Of a stretch of 51,144 nucleotides of DNA, positions 1 to 7,589 are shown in pieces. How positions within the stretch are numbered: the first letter of the stretch is position 1; every line of letters begins with the position of its first letter. Source of the stretch: Alphaproteobacteria bacterium (lineage in GTDB: Bacteria > Pseudomonadota > Alphaproteobacteria > Rhodobacterales > Rhodobacteraceae); the NCBI GenBank assembly GCA_030429105.1, contig JAUIDE010000017.1, forward strand, positions 1 through 51,144, in the 5' to 3' direction. The translations under genes and the position numbers were made by a program. Below the pieces are notes generated by a model. That model worked only from the letters and a program-made list of their open reading frames with translations. It had not been told where the DNA came from and searched no databases.

Positions 1-675
1 GAAGGGGAGATAGGGCAGGTGATCGTACCAGACCGGGTCATGCAGGCAGAGCGACTTGTAGCGGTTGCGCCATGAATCGCCTGCGCGGGGGTTCTTCTCG
101 ATCACCAGCGTCGGCACGTCGAGCCGGCGGAGCCGCGCGGCGAGGCCGATGCCGCCCTGACCGCCGCCGATGATAACGACATGGGGCTGGTCCTGATAGC
201 CGAGGCGGGCCTGCTCCTCCTCCCGCTTCTCCTTCCAGGTCTTGCGGTTCGGGTCCGCGTGATGGGAGACGCCCTGCTCCCGCTGCGGCCCCTTCCGCTC
301 CTCGAAGCCCTTCAGCTCGCGGAGCGTGGTGAGGAGGGTGAAGGCCCCATCCGCCGTTAGGCGGAGATGCCCCTCGCCGCGGCCTGCCGCCGTCTCGAAC
401 TCGATCCAGCCCTCGGTCGTCCCGTCCGCCTCCGTCGCGTCGCCGACGAGGCGGAAGCCGTGCGGCTTCGCTGCGGGCAGCGTCTCCCGCAGCATGGCCT
501 CGATCTCGGCGCGGCCTTCCAGCGTCTTGAGGTTCCAGGTGAGGCTGACGAAATCCCGCCAGAAGCCGGCGGGGGCGAAGAGCGCGGCGGCCGCCGCCGC
601 GTCCCCCTTCGCCAGCGCGGCGTCAAGCTGCGCCAGCCATGTCGTTATCTTCCCCGTGGGCGATTGCACGTCCAT
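1..675 (-). CDS. Flavin-containing monooxygenase-like NAD(P)/FAD oxidoreductase, N-terminal part only
   Basis: The gene runs off the left edge, so only about 225 N-terminal residues are visible. The last visible part reads HVVIIGGGQGGIGLAARLRR, a Rossmann FAD-binding GxGxxG region. It is followed by VIEKNPRAGDSWRNRYKSL and CLHDPVWYDHLPYLPF, typical of the flavin-containing monooxygenase / Baeyer-Villiger-like family. About 165 residues precede the FAD motif, beginning MDVQSPTGKITTWLAQLDAA. Their short helices and FWRDFVSLTWNLKTLEG stretch look like a SnoaL/NTF2-type domain (inference). The start at 675 is preferred over an adjacent in-frame ATG at 678 because GGAGG lies five bases upstream of it. 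The substrate cannot be deduced. Confidence 0.82.
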   Translation of the reverse strand, partial: MDVQSPTGKITTWLAQLDAALAKGDAAAAAALFAPAGFWRDFVSLTWNLKTLEGRAEIEAMLRETLPAAKPHGFRLVGDATEADGTTEGWIEFETAAGRGEGHLRLTADGAFTLLTTLRELKGFEERKGPQREQGVSHHADPNRKTWKEKREEEQARLGYQDQPHVVIIGGGQGGIGLAARLRRLDVPTLVIEKNPRAGDSWRNRYKSLCLHDPVWYDHLPYLPF

Positions 676-719
676 CATTTCCTCCGCGTCGCGCGGCCGG
701 CTTGGCGCCGACTCGCTTC

Positions 720-750
720 TGAGGCGAAGGATAGGGGATTTTTCGCCTCA
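720..750 (-). terminator. Hairpin between two minus-strand genes, possible terminator
   Basis: A 9-bp perfect stem (TGAGGCGAA at 720-728 with TTCGCCTCA at 742-750) encloses a 13-base loop. It lies between the end of the secreted-protein gene (796) and the start of the monooxygenase gene (675), so it could end transcription of the former. No clear T-tract follows on the minus strand, and a leader structure for the monooxygenase gene is equally possible. Confidence 0.35.
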
Positions 751-795
751 ACGAGCAGAAAAACCAGCGGATGCACACCTCTGCCTTCCGCATCG

Positions 796-1263
796 TCAAA
801 GACCGCATCCGCGACGAAAATCCTCTCTTGCCCGACTCGTTCCTTTCATCGTGAACGCGGCGATGAACGTCTCTCTACTGCTACTCAATTCTATTCTGGT
901 TCCTCCGGCGAACGCATCAAGGAGTGGTGCCGAAGCGGTGATTCCGCCTACGAAGGCCTTGTCCGGGTCGTAGAAGTAGCCATTCACTACAATGCGCTCG
1001 CGCTGTCCCGACGGGAGAGCAATCTCAACGACGACCGTTTCCTCGCCATCTTTGTTCCGCAAACCTGGAAAGGGACCACCCGTGAGAACAAGGCTCAGAT
1101 CGTTCGAGAAGGCCGCGCAGCCAAAGGTGAGCACGCCCCGATCCGACGCAATGACGGCCGAAGCGCTCCGCCCATCGTTCCCCACTCCGCTTTGCCATTC
1201 GGCCCGAGCCTCGTTCGGACCGAAAATCGCAATCGCCGTCAGCAAAAGAACAATCGATTTCAT
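796..1263 (-). CDS. Small secreted protein of unknown function
   Basis: Encodes 155 residues. It starts MKSIVLLLTAIAIFGPNEARA, a Sec signal peptide with likely cleavage after ARA, so the mature protein should be periplasmic or secreted. The mature part has two cysteines, in LTFGCAAF and in the last residues RRGCGL, which could form a disulfide. This layout (W near the N-terminus, a central V-rich beta region, a terminal Cys) is common in small exported alphaproteobacterial proteins of unknown role. The reading frame extends to 1347, but the ATG at 1263 is preceded by GGGAG and begins exactly at the signal peptide. It lies 71 bases downstream of phnM on the same strand; a functional link to phosphonates is not evident. 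Confidence 0.7.
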   Translation of the reverse strand: MKSIVLLLTAIAIFGPNEARAEWQSGVGNDGRSASAVIASDRGVLTFGCAAFSNDLSLVLTGGPFPGLRNKDGEETVVVEIALPSGQRERIVVNGYFYDPDKAFVGGITASAPLLDAFAGGTRIELSSSRETFIAAFTMKGTSRAREDFRRGCGL

Positions 1264-1334
1264 TCCGCACTCCCGTTTCCGATCCAAATCCGCGAGAGCA
1301 TTAGCCCAAACCGGCGCTTGCGCAATGCCGGTGA

Positions 1335-2504
1335 TCAAAATCCGCACCGCGCGAATCCCGCGGCGAAGACGAGTTTGCCGCCTGCGAACGCGGCTTCGAC
1401 CCGCGCCCGCCCGCCCGTGAAGGAAAGCGCTAGCACATCGCCCCTCAGCCCCGGCGCGAGGCGGCCACGGTCTGTCAGCCCAAGCGCCTTCGCCGGCCCG
1501 GACGAGACGAGCGCCCAGGCGGAGCCGAGGCTGGAAAGGTCCTGCCCCGCGAGGCGGGAGGCGGCGAGGAGCGGGGCGGGGTAGAAATAATCCGAGGCGA
1601 GCGCGGAACAGAGCCCCGCCCTCGCCGCCTCCTCCGCCCCGAGCGCGCCGATATGGCTGCCGCCGCGCAGCACGTTCGGCGCGCCGAGCACGGTCGGCTC
1701 CCCGGCGGAGATCGCCTCCGCCGCCGCCTCCCGTGTGAGCGGGAATTCGCTGACACCGATCCCGAGCGCGCGGTGGCGCGCGCGCTCCGTCTTCGTCTTC
1801 TCGTCATGGGCGAGGCGGGGGACGCCGAGTTCGACCGCGCGGGCCGCGATGCGGGCGACGATGGCGGGGCTCTCCTCCATCCGCGCCTCGATCCGGGCGA
1901 CGAGCGCCTTGTAGTCCTCCACCGACATGCCCGCCCGTGCGGCGTATTTCGGAATGTCGCGGCCCATCCGCGCCTCGAATTCCGGCGCGTCGGGGGCCGG
2001 GGCCCTCACCATGCCGGTGAAATGGTCGTTGAAGGCGATGGCGGGCTTCGGTTCGAGTTCGAGCCAGCCCTCCACCTGCGCCGCGGCGTCGAGCGCCTTA
2101 ATCTCCCACCGGATCTGGACGCGGAGGTCGGTCAGGAGCGCGGGGCGGAGCCGCTCCAGCGTCTCGATCACCGTGTCGGCCATCTCAAGGCTGCGGAGGC
2201 CGGGCTCCCAGGAAATCGTGAGCGCAAGGTAGGCGGTGGTGATCCCGTTCGCCGCGCATTGCCGGTCCGTCTCGATCAGGGCGGTCTCCGCGTCGAAGAG
2301 CACTCCGGGGCGGGGGGACAGGTTCCTCTCGAACCCGTCGCCATGCGCGTCCACGATGCCGGGGACGAGGATGAGCCCCGCGGCATCGAAGGCGCGGGCC
2401 GCGGGCGCCGGAGTTTCGGCGACGCGTCCGCCCGTGAGCGCAAGCGGCCTCGCCTCCAGCCCGGCTTCGCCCAGAACCCGCCCGCCCATCAGTATCCAGT
2501 CCAT
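1335..2504 (-). CDS. phnM: PhnM, alpha-D-ribose 1-methylphosphonate 5-triphosphate diphosphatase
   Basis: Encodes 389 residues of the amidohydrolase superfamily. PhnM releases pyrophosphate from alpha-D-ribose 1-methylphosphonate 5-triphosphate in the C-P lyase pathway (family knowledge). The protein starts MDWILMGGRVLGEAGLEARP. It shows the metal-binding VPGIVDAHGDGFE motif near residue 50, AFNDHFTGM, RLAHDEKT and the late ASDYFYPAPLLAA region characteristic of PhnM. The frame is open back to 2585, but the ATG at 2504 has AGAGGGAC upstream and matches the family N-terminus. It is divergent from phnD with 111 bases between the starts, suggesting a shared control region. The C-P lyase core genes phnGHIJKL are not in the window. 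Confidence 0.9.
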   Translation of the reverse strand: MDWILMGGRVLGEAGLEARPLALTGGRVAETPAPAARAFDAAGLILVPGIVDAHGDGFERNLSPRPGVLFDAETALIETDRQCAANGITTAYLALTISWEPGLRSLEMADTVIETLERLRPALLTDLRVQIRWEIKALDAAAQVEGWLELEPKPAIAFNDHFTGMVRAPAPDAPEFEARMGRDIPKYAARAGMSVEDYKALVARIEARMEESPAIVARIAARAVELGVPRLAHDEKTKTERARHRALGIGVSEFPLTREAAAEAISAGEPTVLGAPNVLRGGSHIGALGAEEAARAGLCSALASDYFYPAPLLAASRLAGQDLSSLGSAWALVSSGPAKALGLTDRGRLAPGLRGDVLALSFTGGRARVEAAFAGGKLVFAAGFARCGF

Positions 2505-2554
2505 CTTTCCGTCCCTCTGTCGCACAACCGCAACAATCCCGTCGCCGCGATGTC

Positions 2555-2596
2555 GCGTGACGGCTCTATCGGCGGAATGCGTCATTCATGTCACGC
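2555..2596. promoter_or_regulatory. Divergent phnM/phnD control region with an inverted repeat
   Basis: The 111-base gap between the phnM and phnD starts must hold both promoters. It contains an inverted repeat, GCGTGAC (2555-2561) and GTCACGC (2590-2596). The second arm is part of GTCATTCATGTCAC, which resembles PhoB-box half sites (GTCAT/GTCAC), but the two halves are 9 rather than 11 bases apart. Control by phosphate or by a repressor is therefore only a guess. Confidence 0.3.
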
Positions 2597-2615
2597 CCGC
2601 AAGAAAGGTCGGTCC

Positions 2616-3467
2616 ATGCTCAAACACGCCGCCGCCGCAGCCATCGCGCTCTTCGCCTTGTCCGCCGCCGCCGAACCGCTGCGCTTCGCCGTCACCGATA
2701 TCGAGGGGATGGAGCAGCTCACGCAGGAATTCGGCGCCTTCGAGGCGGAGATGGAGGCGATCACCGGCCTCGAATTCGAGCTCTTCGCCGTCTCCTCCCG
2801 CACCGCCGCCGTCGAGGCGATGAACGCCGGGCAGGTCGATTTCGTGCTCACGGGCCCGGCCGAATACGTCGTGATGAAGGAGCTTTCGGACCCGATCATC
2901 GTCGTCGGCTGGCAGCGGCCCGACTATTTCGCTCAGGTCGTCACGCTGGCCGCCGGCCCCGTGAAGTCGGTCGAGGATCTGAAGGGCGGGATCGTCACCT
3001 TCGGTTCGGTCGGCTCCACCTCTCAGCACCTCGGGCCGGCGCAGGCGCTGACCGATCTCGGCTTGAAGCTCGGGGAGGACTATCAGCCCCAGATCCTCAA
3101 CCGCAACGTCGCGGTCGAGGCGCTGATCCGCGGCGACGTGCAGGCCATCGGCATGAATTTCGGCCACCTGAACGCGATACGGGAGAAGTTCCCGGACGTC
3201 GCCTTCACGGTGCTCGCCCGCGGGCGCGACCTGCCGAACGACATCCTCGTCGCGCGGAAGGACGTCGACCCGGAGGCGCTTGCTAAGGTGAAGAGCGCCT
3301 TCGCCGATGAGGGCCGTCGGCTTCTCGACGCCGTGCTGAAGGGCGAGGACAACCAGAAGTTCAAGGGCGGGTTCTTCCTGACCGAGATCAATGATGCGGA
3401 TTACGATTATGTCCGCTCCATGTATCGCACCATTGGCGTGGACACGACCGCCTTCGTCGGCGACTGA
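2616..3467 (+). CDS. phnD: Phosphonate ABC transporter, periplasmic binding protein PhnD
   Basis: Encodes 283 residues. The start at 2616 (MLKHAAAAAIALFALSAAAE) gives a Sec signal peptide and has AGAAAGG upstream; the mature protein is periplasmic. The body follows the PhnD / phosphate-phosphonate-binding type II periplasmic binding fold: an early LRFAVTDIEGMEQL strand, then FVLTGPAEYVVM, then VKSVEDLKGGIVTFGSVGSTSQHL, then VEALIRGDVQAIGMNFGH. It captures phosphonates (or related P compounds) for PhnC/PhnE. It is the first gene of a phnD-phnC-phnE operon. The D-C-E order differs from the familiar C-D-E order. The exact ligand (2-aminoethylphosphonate, alkylphosphonate or phosphite) cannot be told from sequence alone. 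Confidence 0.88.
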   Translation: MLKHAAAAAIALFALSAAAEPLRFAVTDIEGMEQLTQEFGAFEAEMEAITGLEFELFAVSSRTAAVEAMNAGQVDFVLTGPAEYVVMKELSDPIIVVGWQRPDYFAQVVTLAAGPVKSVEDLKGGIVTFGSVGSTSQHLGPAQALTDLGLKLGEDYQPQILNRNVAVEALIRGDVQAIGMNFGHLNAIREKFPDVAFTVLARGRDLPNDILVARKDVDPEALAKVKSAFADEGRRLLDAVLKGEDNQKFKGGFFLTEINDADYDYVRSMYRTIGVDTTAFVGD

Positions 3468-3469
3468 GC

Positions 3470-4243
3470 TTGGCGCTCGACGAACCTCGCGCCGTCGCGG
3501 CCGAAGCCGCGGCGGCCTGTCGTCTGACCGGCGTCGCCCTCTCCCGCGGAGGGCGGCGCGTTCTTGACGGGCTCGATCTCACGGTCGGCTCCGCGGAGCG
3601 GGTGGCGCTGATCGGGCCGAACGGGGCGGGGAAGACGAGCCTTCTCAACGCCGTCGTCGGTCTCGCGCCGATCACCGCCGGCACGGTGGAGGCGCTCGGG
3701 CGCAATCTCTCGGCGGCCGGAGCCCGGGCGGCGGTGCGGGGGGAGACGGGATACGTCTTCCAGCGGCACGCCCTTGTGAAGCGGCGCACGGTGCTCTCCA
3801 ACGTCCTCCACGGCCTTCTCCATCGCCCCGGCGCCTGGCGCGCCTGGTCCGCCATGCTCGCGCCGGAAGCCTGGCGGGCGGAGGCTATGGAGGCGCTCGC
3901 CGAAGTCGGCCTTGCGGACCGGGCGGCGGACCGGGCGGACCGGCTTTCCGGCGGGCAGGCGCAGCGCGTGGCCATCGCGCGCGCCCTCGTGCGCAGCCCG
4001 CGGCTCGTGATCGCGGACGAGCCGACCGCGAGCCTCGACCCGGCGGCGGGGCGGGAGGTGATGTCCCTCTTCTCCCGCATCGTGGCGAAGCGGGGCGTCG
4101 CGCTCCTCTTCACGACGCACGACATGGCGGACGCGCTCGCCTATGCCGACCGGGTGGTGGCGCTGAAGGGCGGGCGCATCGTGCTGGACCGCCGCGCGCC
4201 GGAGGTGATGCCCGGCGAGCTTGAAGCTGTGTTCGATGGCTGA
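3470..4243 (+). CDS. phnC: Phosphonate ABC transporter ATP-binding protein PhnC
   Basis: Encodes 257 residues beginning with TTG two bases after the phnD stop, so translation is probably coupled. All ABC ATPase motifs are present: Walker A GPNGAGKTS (about residues 49-57), a Q-loop in GYVFQRHALVKRRTVLSNV, signature LSGGQAQR (about 159), Walker B RLVIADEPTASLD (about 177) and the H-loop TTHD. The ALVKRRTVLSNVLHG stretch is typical of PhnC. It couples ATP hydrolysis to uptake through PhnE. The first 15 residues are poorly conserved in character, so a slightly later start is possible. The 3' end overlaps phnE by 8 bases. Confidence 0.9.
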   Translation: MALDEPRAVAAEAAAACRLTGVALSRGGRRVLDGLDLTVGSAERVALIGPNGAGKTSLLNAVVGLAPITAGTVEALGRNLSAAGARAAVRGETGYVFQRHALVKRRTVLSNVLHGLLHRPGAWRAWSAMLAPEAWRAEAMEALAEVGLADRAADRADRLSGGQAQRVAIARALVRSPRLVIADEPTASLDPAAGREVMSLFSRIVAKRGVALLFTTHDMADALAYADRVVALKGGRIVLDRRAPEVMPGELEAVFDG

Positions 4244-5039
4244 GCGGCGCATTCCCGCCCCGCCCGGCCGCTTCGCCGGGCTCTCGCCCCTGAGCTTCGT
4301 CCTCCTTGTCGCCGCGGCGGCGCTGGTGATCGCCTCGCTGGGGGACGTCTCGCCCTCGCCGCAGCGGCTGGCCGAGGGCGGGCCGCGCATGGCGCGCCTC
4401 GTCTCCCGGATGCTGCCGCCCGATCTCGACCCGGCCTTCCTCGCCCGGATCGGGCTCCGCATTGTGGAGACGCTCCAGATCGCGCTGATCGGCACGCTCT
4501 TCGGCGTGATCCTCTCCTTCCCCTTCGCCTACGCCTCCGCCCGCGGGGTGACGCCCTTCGGCCCCTTCGCCTTCCTCTTCAAGGCGGTCGTCTCCTTCGC
4601 GCGCACGGTGCCCGATCTCGTCTGGGCGCTGATCTTCGTCTCCGCCATCGGCCTCGGCGCCGTGGCGGGGACCATGACGATCATGATGGACACGCTCGGC
4701 TTCTGCGGCCGCTTCTACGCCGAGGCGATGGAGGATGCGGAGGAGGAGCCGCGCGAGGCGCTGACGGCCTTCGGCGCCTCCCGCTTCGGCGTGCTGATGG
4801 GCGCGGTGATCCCCGACGCCATGCCCTCGATCATCGCGACGACGCTCTTCGCGCTCGAAAAGGCCGTGCGCTCCTCCGTCGTCCTCGGCCTCGTCGGCGC
4901 GGGGGGGATCGGGCAGGAGCTGAAGACGGCCTTCGACCTCTTCCAGTACGAGAAGGCCTCCACCATCATCCTCGCGATCTTCATCGTGGTGCTGGGGATG
5001 GAATGGGCGACGGACCGGATGCGGCGGCGGCTGCGGTAG
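4236..5039 (+). CDS. phnE: Phosphonate ABC transporter permease PhnE
   Basis: Encodes 267 residues with about six hydrophobic membrane segments. The permease EAA-type cytoplasmic loop is visible as EALTAFGASRFGVLMGAVIPDAMP. The RTVPDLVWALIFVSAIGLG and GLVGAGGIGQELKTAFDLFQY regions are typical of PhnE. The ATG at 4236 overlaps the end of phnC (stop at 4241-4243); an earlier TTG in frame at 4221 is less likely. There is only one permease gene here, whereas some phosphonate systems have two, so the channel would be a homodimer. The gene ends two bases before the stop of the convergent gene at 5042, with no room for a terminator. Confidence 0.9.
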   Translation: MAERRIPAPPGRFAGLSPLSFVLLVAAAALVIASLGDVSPSPQRLAEGGPRMARLVSRMLPPDLDPAFLARIGLRIVETLQIALIGTLFGVILSFPFAYASARGVTPFGPFAFLFKAVVSFARTVPDLVWALIFVSAIGLGAVAGTMTIMMDTLGFCGRFYAEAMEDAEEEPREALTAFGASRFGVLMGAVIPDAMPSIIATTLFALEKAVRSSVVLGLVGAGGIGQELKTAFDLFQYEKASTIILAIFIVVLGMEWATDRMRRRLR

Positions 5040-5041
5040 GG

Positions 5042-5971
5042 TCAGCCGATTTCCCAGCCCAGTCGCCGCTTCGTCTCGTGGAACATCGCGCCGACCGCCT
5101 GTTCCGCGTTGACGGGCGCGGGCGCCGTGCGCGCCGCCTGTCGCGCATCGAGCCAGCCGCGCAACGTCATGAACGTTCCGAAGGCGAAGACGCCGAGCCC
5201 GAAGGCTTCCTGATGAACGCCGAGATCGGCGAATTGGGAGATCGTCCCTGTTCCGAGGGAAACCGCAGTCGCCGCCGTCATTGCGCCGAAGTCGCGCCCG
5301 CGCGCGGCGGCAGCCCGCTCCGCCCCCTCGGCGAGGGCGCGCGCCGCCTCCACGATATCGCGCGGGCGATGGCCGCGATCGACCAGCGCGCGCTGCCAGT
5401 CATAGTAATGCGCGCGGTTGGCGGCGAAGCGCGGATCGTTCGACATTTCGAGCGCGCGCCTCATCGCTTCCTCAGGGTCATCGGCGAGCGGAACCGCGAG
5501 GCGCTGCGTCATGACGAGGATCGCCGTCTCCTCCCGCGCCTGCGGGTCCGGGGCCGCGTTGGCGGCGGAGGAATGGGCGACGAAGGCGGCTTCCGACTGG
5601 AAGCCCTCGAACGCCTCCACGAGGGGAACGCCCGCCGGCTTGAACTCCCGCGCCTGTTCGATCAGAACGCGTCGCGTCGCGCCGTAGGCCGCACCGTTCA
5701 CCTCCCGCTCGTCCTCCCGCAGGGAGGCGAAGGTCTCGGCCCAGTCCGCCCGCCGCTCCGGCGTCCAGCGCGCGCGGATGGCGCGGTCCCCGAGGCTGTC
5801 GATGCGGGCGAGGAGCCCTTCCGGGTCCCACCCGCGTTTTCGCCACTCCTCCATGTCCCAGTCCATCGGCGTCGGCAGGAGGAGCCGGTCGAAGAGGATG
5901 AGGTCACGCGCGATCTTGAGCGCGTCGCGATGGTCGATGACGGAATAGGCGCCCCAGCGTTCGGCCGGCAT
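5042..5971 (-). CDS. Protein of unknown function
   Basis: Encodes 309 residues and I do not recognise the family. It starts MPAERWGAYSVIDHRDALKI at an ATG with GGAGG just upstream. The N-terminal part is soluble and rich in W, D and R (FDRLLLPTPMDWDMEEW, RARWTPERRADWAETFASLRED). The C-terminal part has an Ala-rich helix and a hydrophobic stretch (GVHQEAFGLGVFAFGTFMTL, near residues 250-275) that could be a membrane hairpin. It is the last gene of the minus-strand cluster running from the DinB-like gene, 11 bases after the isomerase-like gene. Its position suggests co-expression, but no function can be inferred. Confidence 0.7.
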   Translation of the reverse strand: MPAERWGAYSVIDHRDALKIARDLILFDRLLLPTPMDWDMEEWRKRGWDPEGLLARIDSLGDRAIRARWTPERRADWAETFASLREDEREVNGAAYGATRRVLIEQAREFKPAGVPLVEAFEGFQSEAAFVAHSSAANAAPDPQAREETAILVMTQRLAVPLADDPEEAMRRALEMSNDPRFAANRAHYYDWQRALVDRGHRPRDIVEAARALAEGAERAAAARGRDFGAMTAATAVSLGTGTISQFADLGVHQEAFGLGVFAFGTFMTLRGWLDARQAARTAPAPVNAEQAVGAMFHETKRRLGWEIG

Positions 5972-5982
5972 GGCTCCTCCTT

Positions 5983-6561
5983 TCAGCGTCCTTTCGCCTC
6001 TTCGATCACCCAGTCCACCCGGTCGTTCCCGAAGTGCATCTGGTCGCCGACGAAGAAGGTCGGCGCGCCGAAGGCGCCGCGCGCCACCGCCTCCTCCGTA
6101 TTCGCCTTCAGCCGGTCCTTCACCGCCTGATCCTCCGCGAGGCTGAGGATCGCGCGGCTGTCGAGTCCGGCGCCTTCGAGCGCGGGGGAGATCACGTTCG
6201 GGTCGGAGATGTTCTCCCCCCGCCCGAACATCGCCTCGTAGAGAGCCTTCACGAGCGCCGGAAAGCGCTCGTCCCCCTCCAGCGCGGCGGCGGCGCGCAT
6301 GGGCAGGATCGTGTTGATCGGGAACCCCTCCGCGAAGCGGAGCGGGACGCCGTAGCGCTTCGCCCAGCGGCGCATGTCCTCCGTCATCCACTTGCCCTTG
6401 GCGGGGATCATGACGGGGGAGGCGTTGCCGGTCGCCTTGAAGACGCCGCCGAGGAGGAAGGGCCTGAGAGCTACCTCCCCCGCCTCCTCCAGCCGGTGAA
6501 GCTGGGTCCAGGCGAGGTAGGCGGCAGGGCTGCCGAAATCGAAGAAGAACTCGATCTTCAT
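5983..6561 (-). CDS. 2-hydroxychromene-2-carboxylate isomerase / GST-kappa-like (DsbA family) protein
   Basis: Encodes 192 residues. The N-terminus MKIEFFFDFGSPAAYLAWTQ is the thioredoxin-fold start of the HCCA isomerase / kappa-class glutathione transferase family, with a Ser at the glutathione-activating position instead of a CxxC pair. FLLGGVFKATGNASPV, WAKRYGVPL and the cis-Pro-containing GAFGAPTFFVGDQMHFGNDR near the C-terminus fit the family. Members isomerise 2-hydroxychromene-2-carboxylate in naphthalene breakdown or act as glutathione-dependent enzymes. No other aromatic-ring degradation genes are nearby, so the substrate is open. The start at 6561 is one base after the upstream SDR stop (TGACATG). 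In-frame DNA extends to 6600, but that would overlap the SDR more deeply. Confidence 0.82.
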   Translation of the reverse strand: MKIEFFFDFGSPAAYLAWTQLHRLEEAGEVALRPFLLGGVFKATGNASPVMIPAKGKWMTEDMRRWAKRYGVPLRFAEGFPINTILPMRAAAALEGDERFPALVKALYEAMFGRGENISDPNVISPALEGAGLDSRAILSLAEDQAVKDRLKANTEEAVARGAFGAPTFFVGDQMHFGNDRVDWVIEEAKGR

Positions 6562-6562
6562 G

Positions 6563-7285
6563 TCAGAAACTCTCGATGGCGGGCCGAAGGTCCATTTCAT
6601 GCGTCCAGGCGGTGCGGGGCTGCTCGTGGAGCATCCAGTAGGTTTCCGCGATGTCCTCGGGGGAGAGGAGGCCGCCCTGATCCTTCAGGGCGTATCGCTC
6701 GGGGAACATCTCCCGGATGAAGGCGGTGTCGATGGCGCCGTCGATCACGACATGGGCGACGTGGATTCCCATCGGCCCGAGCTCCCGCGCCATGGATTGC
6801 GCCATGCCGCGAAGCGCGAATTTGGCGGAGGCGAAGGCGGCGCCGTTCGCGTAGCCCTTCACGCTCGCCGAGGCGCCGGTGAGGAGGATCGTGCCGCGCC
6901 CGCGCGGAGCCATGCGGAGCGCGGCCTGCCGGCAGGCGAGATAGCCGGCATAGGCCGCCATCTCCCAGATCTTGCGGAACTTCCGCTCCTCGAGCTCAAG
7001 GAAGGGGAAGCGCGCGTTGGCGCCGATGTTGAAGACGCAGACCTCGACGGGGCCGACCTCCCGCTCCACCGTATCGAAGAGGTCGACCATCGCGGCCTCG
7101 TCCCGTGCGTCGGCGCCGAAGGGGCGGCAGGCGCCGCCCGCCGCCTCGATCTCCGCCCTGAGCGGCTCCAGCGCCTCCGCCCGCCGCCGGACGGGGCAGG
7201 CGACGTAGCCGCCCGCGGCGAAGCGGCGCGCCACCGCGCCGCCCGTCGCATCCCCCGCGCCGACGACGATTGCGGCGCCTTTCAC
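6563..7285 (-). CDS. SDR-family oxidoreductase
   Basis: Encodes 240 residues from a GTG start (VKGAAIVVGAGDATGGAVAR). The GTGA start overlaps the stop of the DUF1330 gene, pointing to translational coupling. It is a short-chain dehydrogenase/reductase with a glycine-rich NAD(P) motif (VGAGDATGG), an NIGANARFPF segment where classical SDRs have NNAG, and a catalytic region TGASASVKGYANGAAFASAK. In that region the usual Y-x-x-x-K appears as FASAK, so the Tyr may be Phe (AAFASAKFAL). The terminal EMDLRPAIESF is typical of the glucose/ribitol-dehydrogenase-like branch. The substrate is unknown. Confidence 0.8.
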   Translation of the reverse strand: MKGAAIVVGAGDATGGAVARRFAAGGYVACPVRRRAEALEPLRAEIEAAGGACRPFGADARDEAAMVDLFDTVEREVGPVEVCVFNIGANARFPFLELEERKFRKIWEMAAYAGYLACRQAALRMAPRGRGTILLTGASASVKGYANGAAFASAKFALRGMAQSMARELGPMGIHVAHVVIDGAIDTAFIREMFPERYALKDQGGLLSPEDIAETYWMLHEQPRTAWTHEMDLRPAIESF

Positions 7286-7578
7286 GGATCGTAGCCCTCG
7301 ATGATCGTGAACTGCGCCTCTCCCGCGCCCTCGCGCAGTTTCTTCGCCGCCTGGTAGACGTCGGAGCGGTAGCATTCGAGCGCGGCTTCGTAGGAGGGGA
7401 ATTCCGCGACGACGAGGCGTAGCCCGTCCGGCTCCCCCTCCACCACCTCGCTCCGCCCGGCGCGGACGATGAACTTCCCGTCGAAGGCGCCGATCGCGTC
7501 CCCGCTCACGGCGCGATACTTGGCGTATTGCTCCGGGTCGGTGACCTTGACGCGGGCGATCAGGTAGCCTTTGGGCAT
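7282..7578 (-). CDS. DUF1330 family protein
   Basis: Encodes 98 residues. MPKGYLIARVKVTDPEQYAK, DGKFIVRAGRSEVVEGEPDG and EFPSYEAALECYRSDVYQAA are the hallmarks of DUF1330, a small dimeric alpha/beta-barrel (ferredoxin-like) family of unknown biochemical role. The ATG at 7578 has AGGAGAGAG upstream. The gene lies 11 bases after the preceding SDR gene and overlaps the next one by four bases, so it sits in the middle of the same transcription unit. Confidence 0.88.
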   Translation of the reverse strand: MPKGYLIARVKVTDPEQYAKYRAVSGDAIGAFDGKFIVRAGRSEVVEGEPDGLRLVVAEFPSYEAALECYRSDVYQAAKKLREGAGEAQFTIIEGYDP

Positions 7579-7589
7579 CGTCTCTCTCC

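Noticed and set aside
367-1584. A 405-codon plus-strand frame across the first genes
   Set aside because: It crosses three minus-strand features, including a signal-peptide protein and the end of phnM, and its translation shows no family resemblance.
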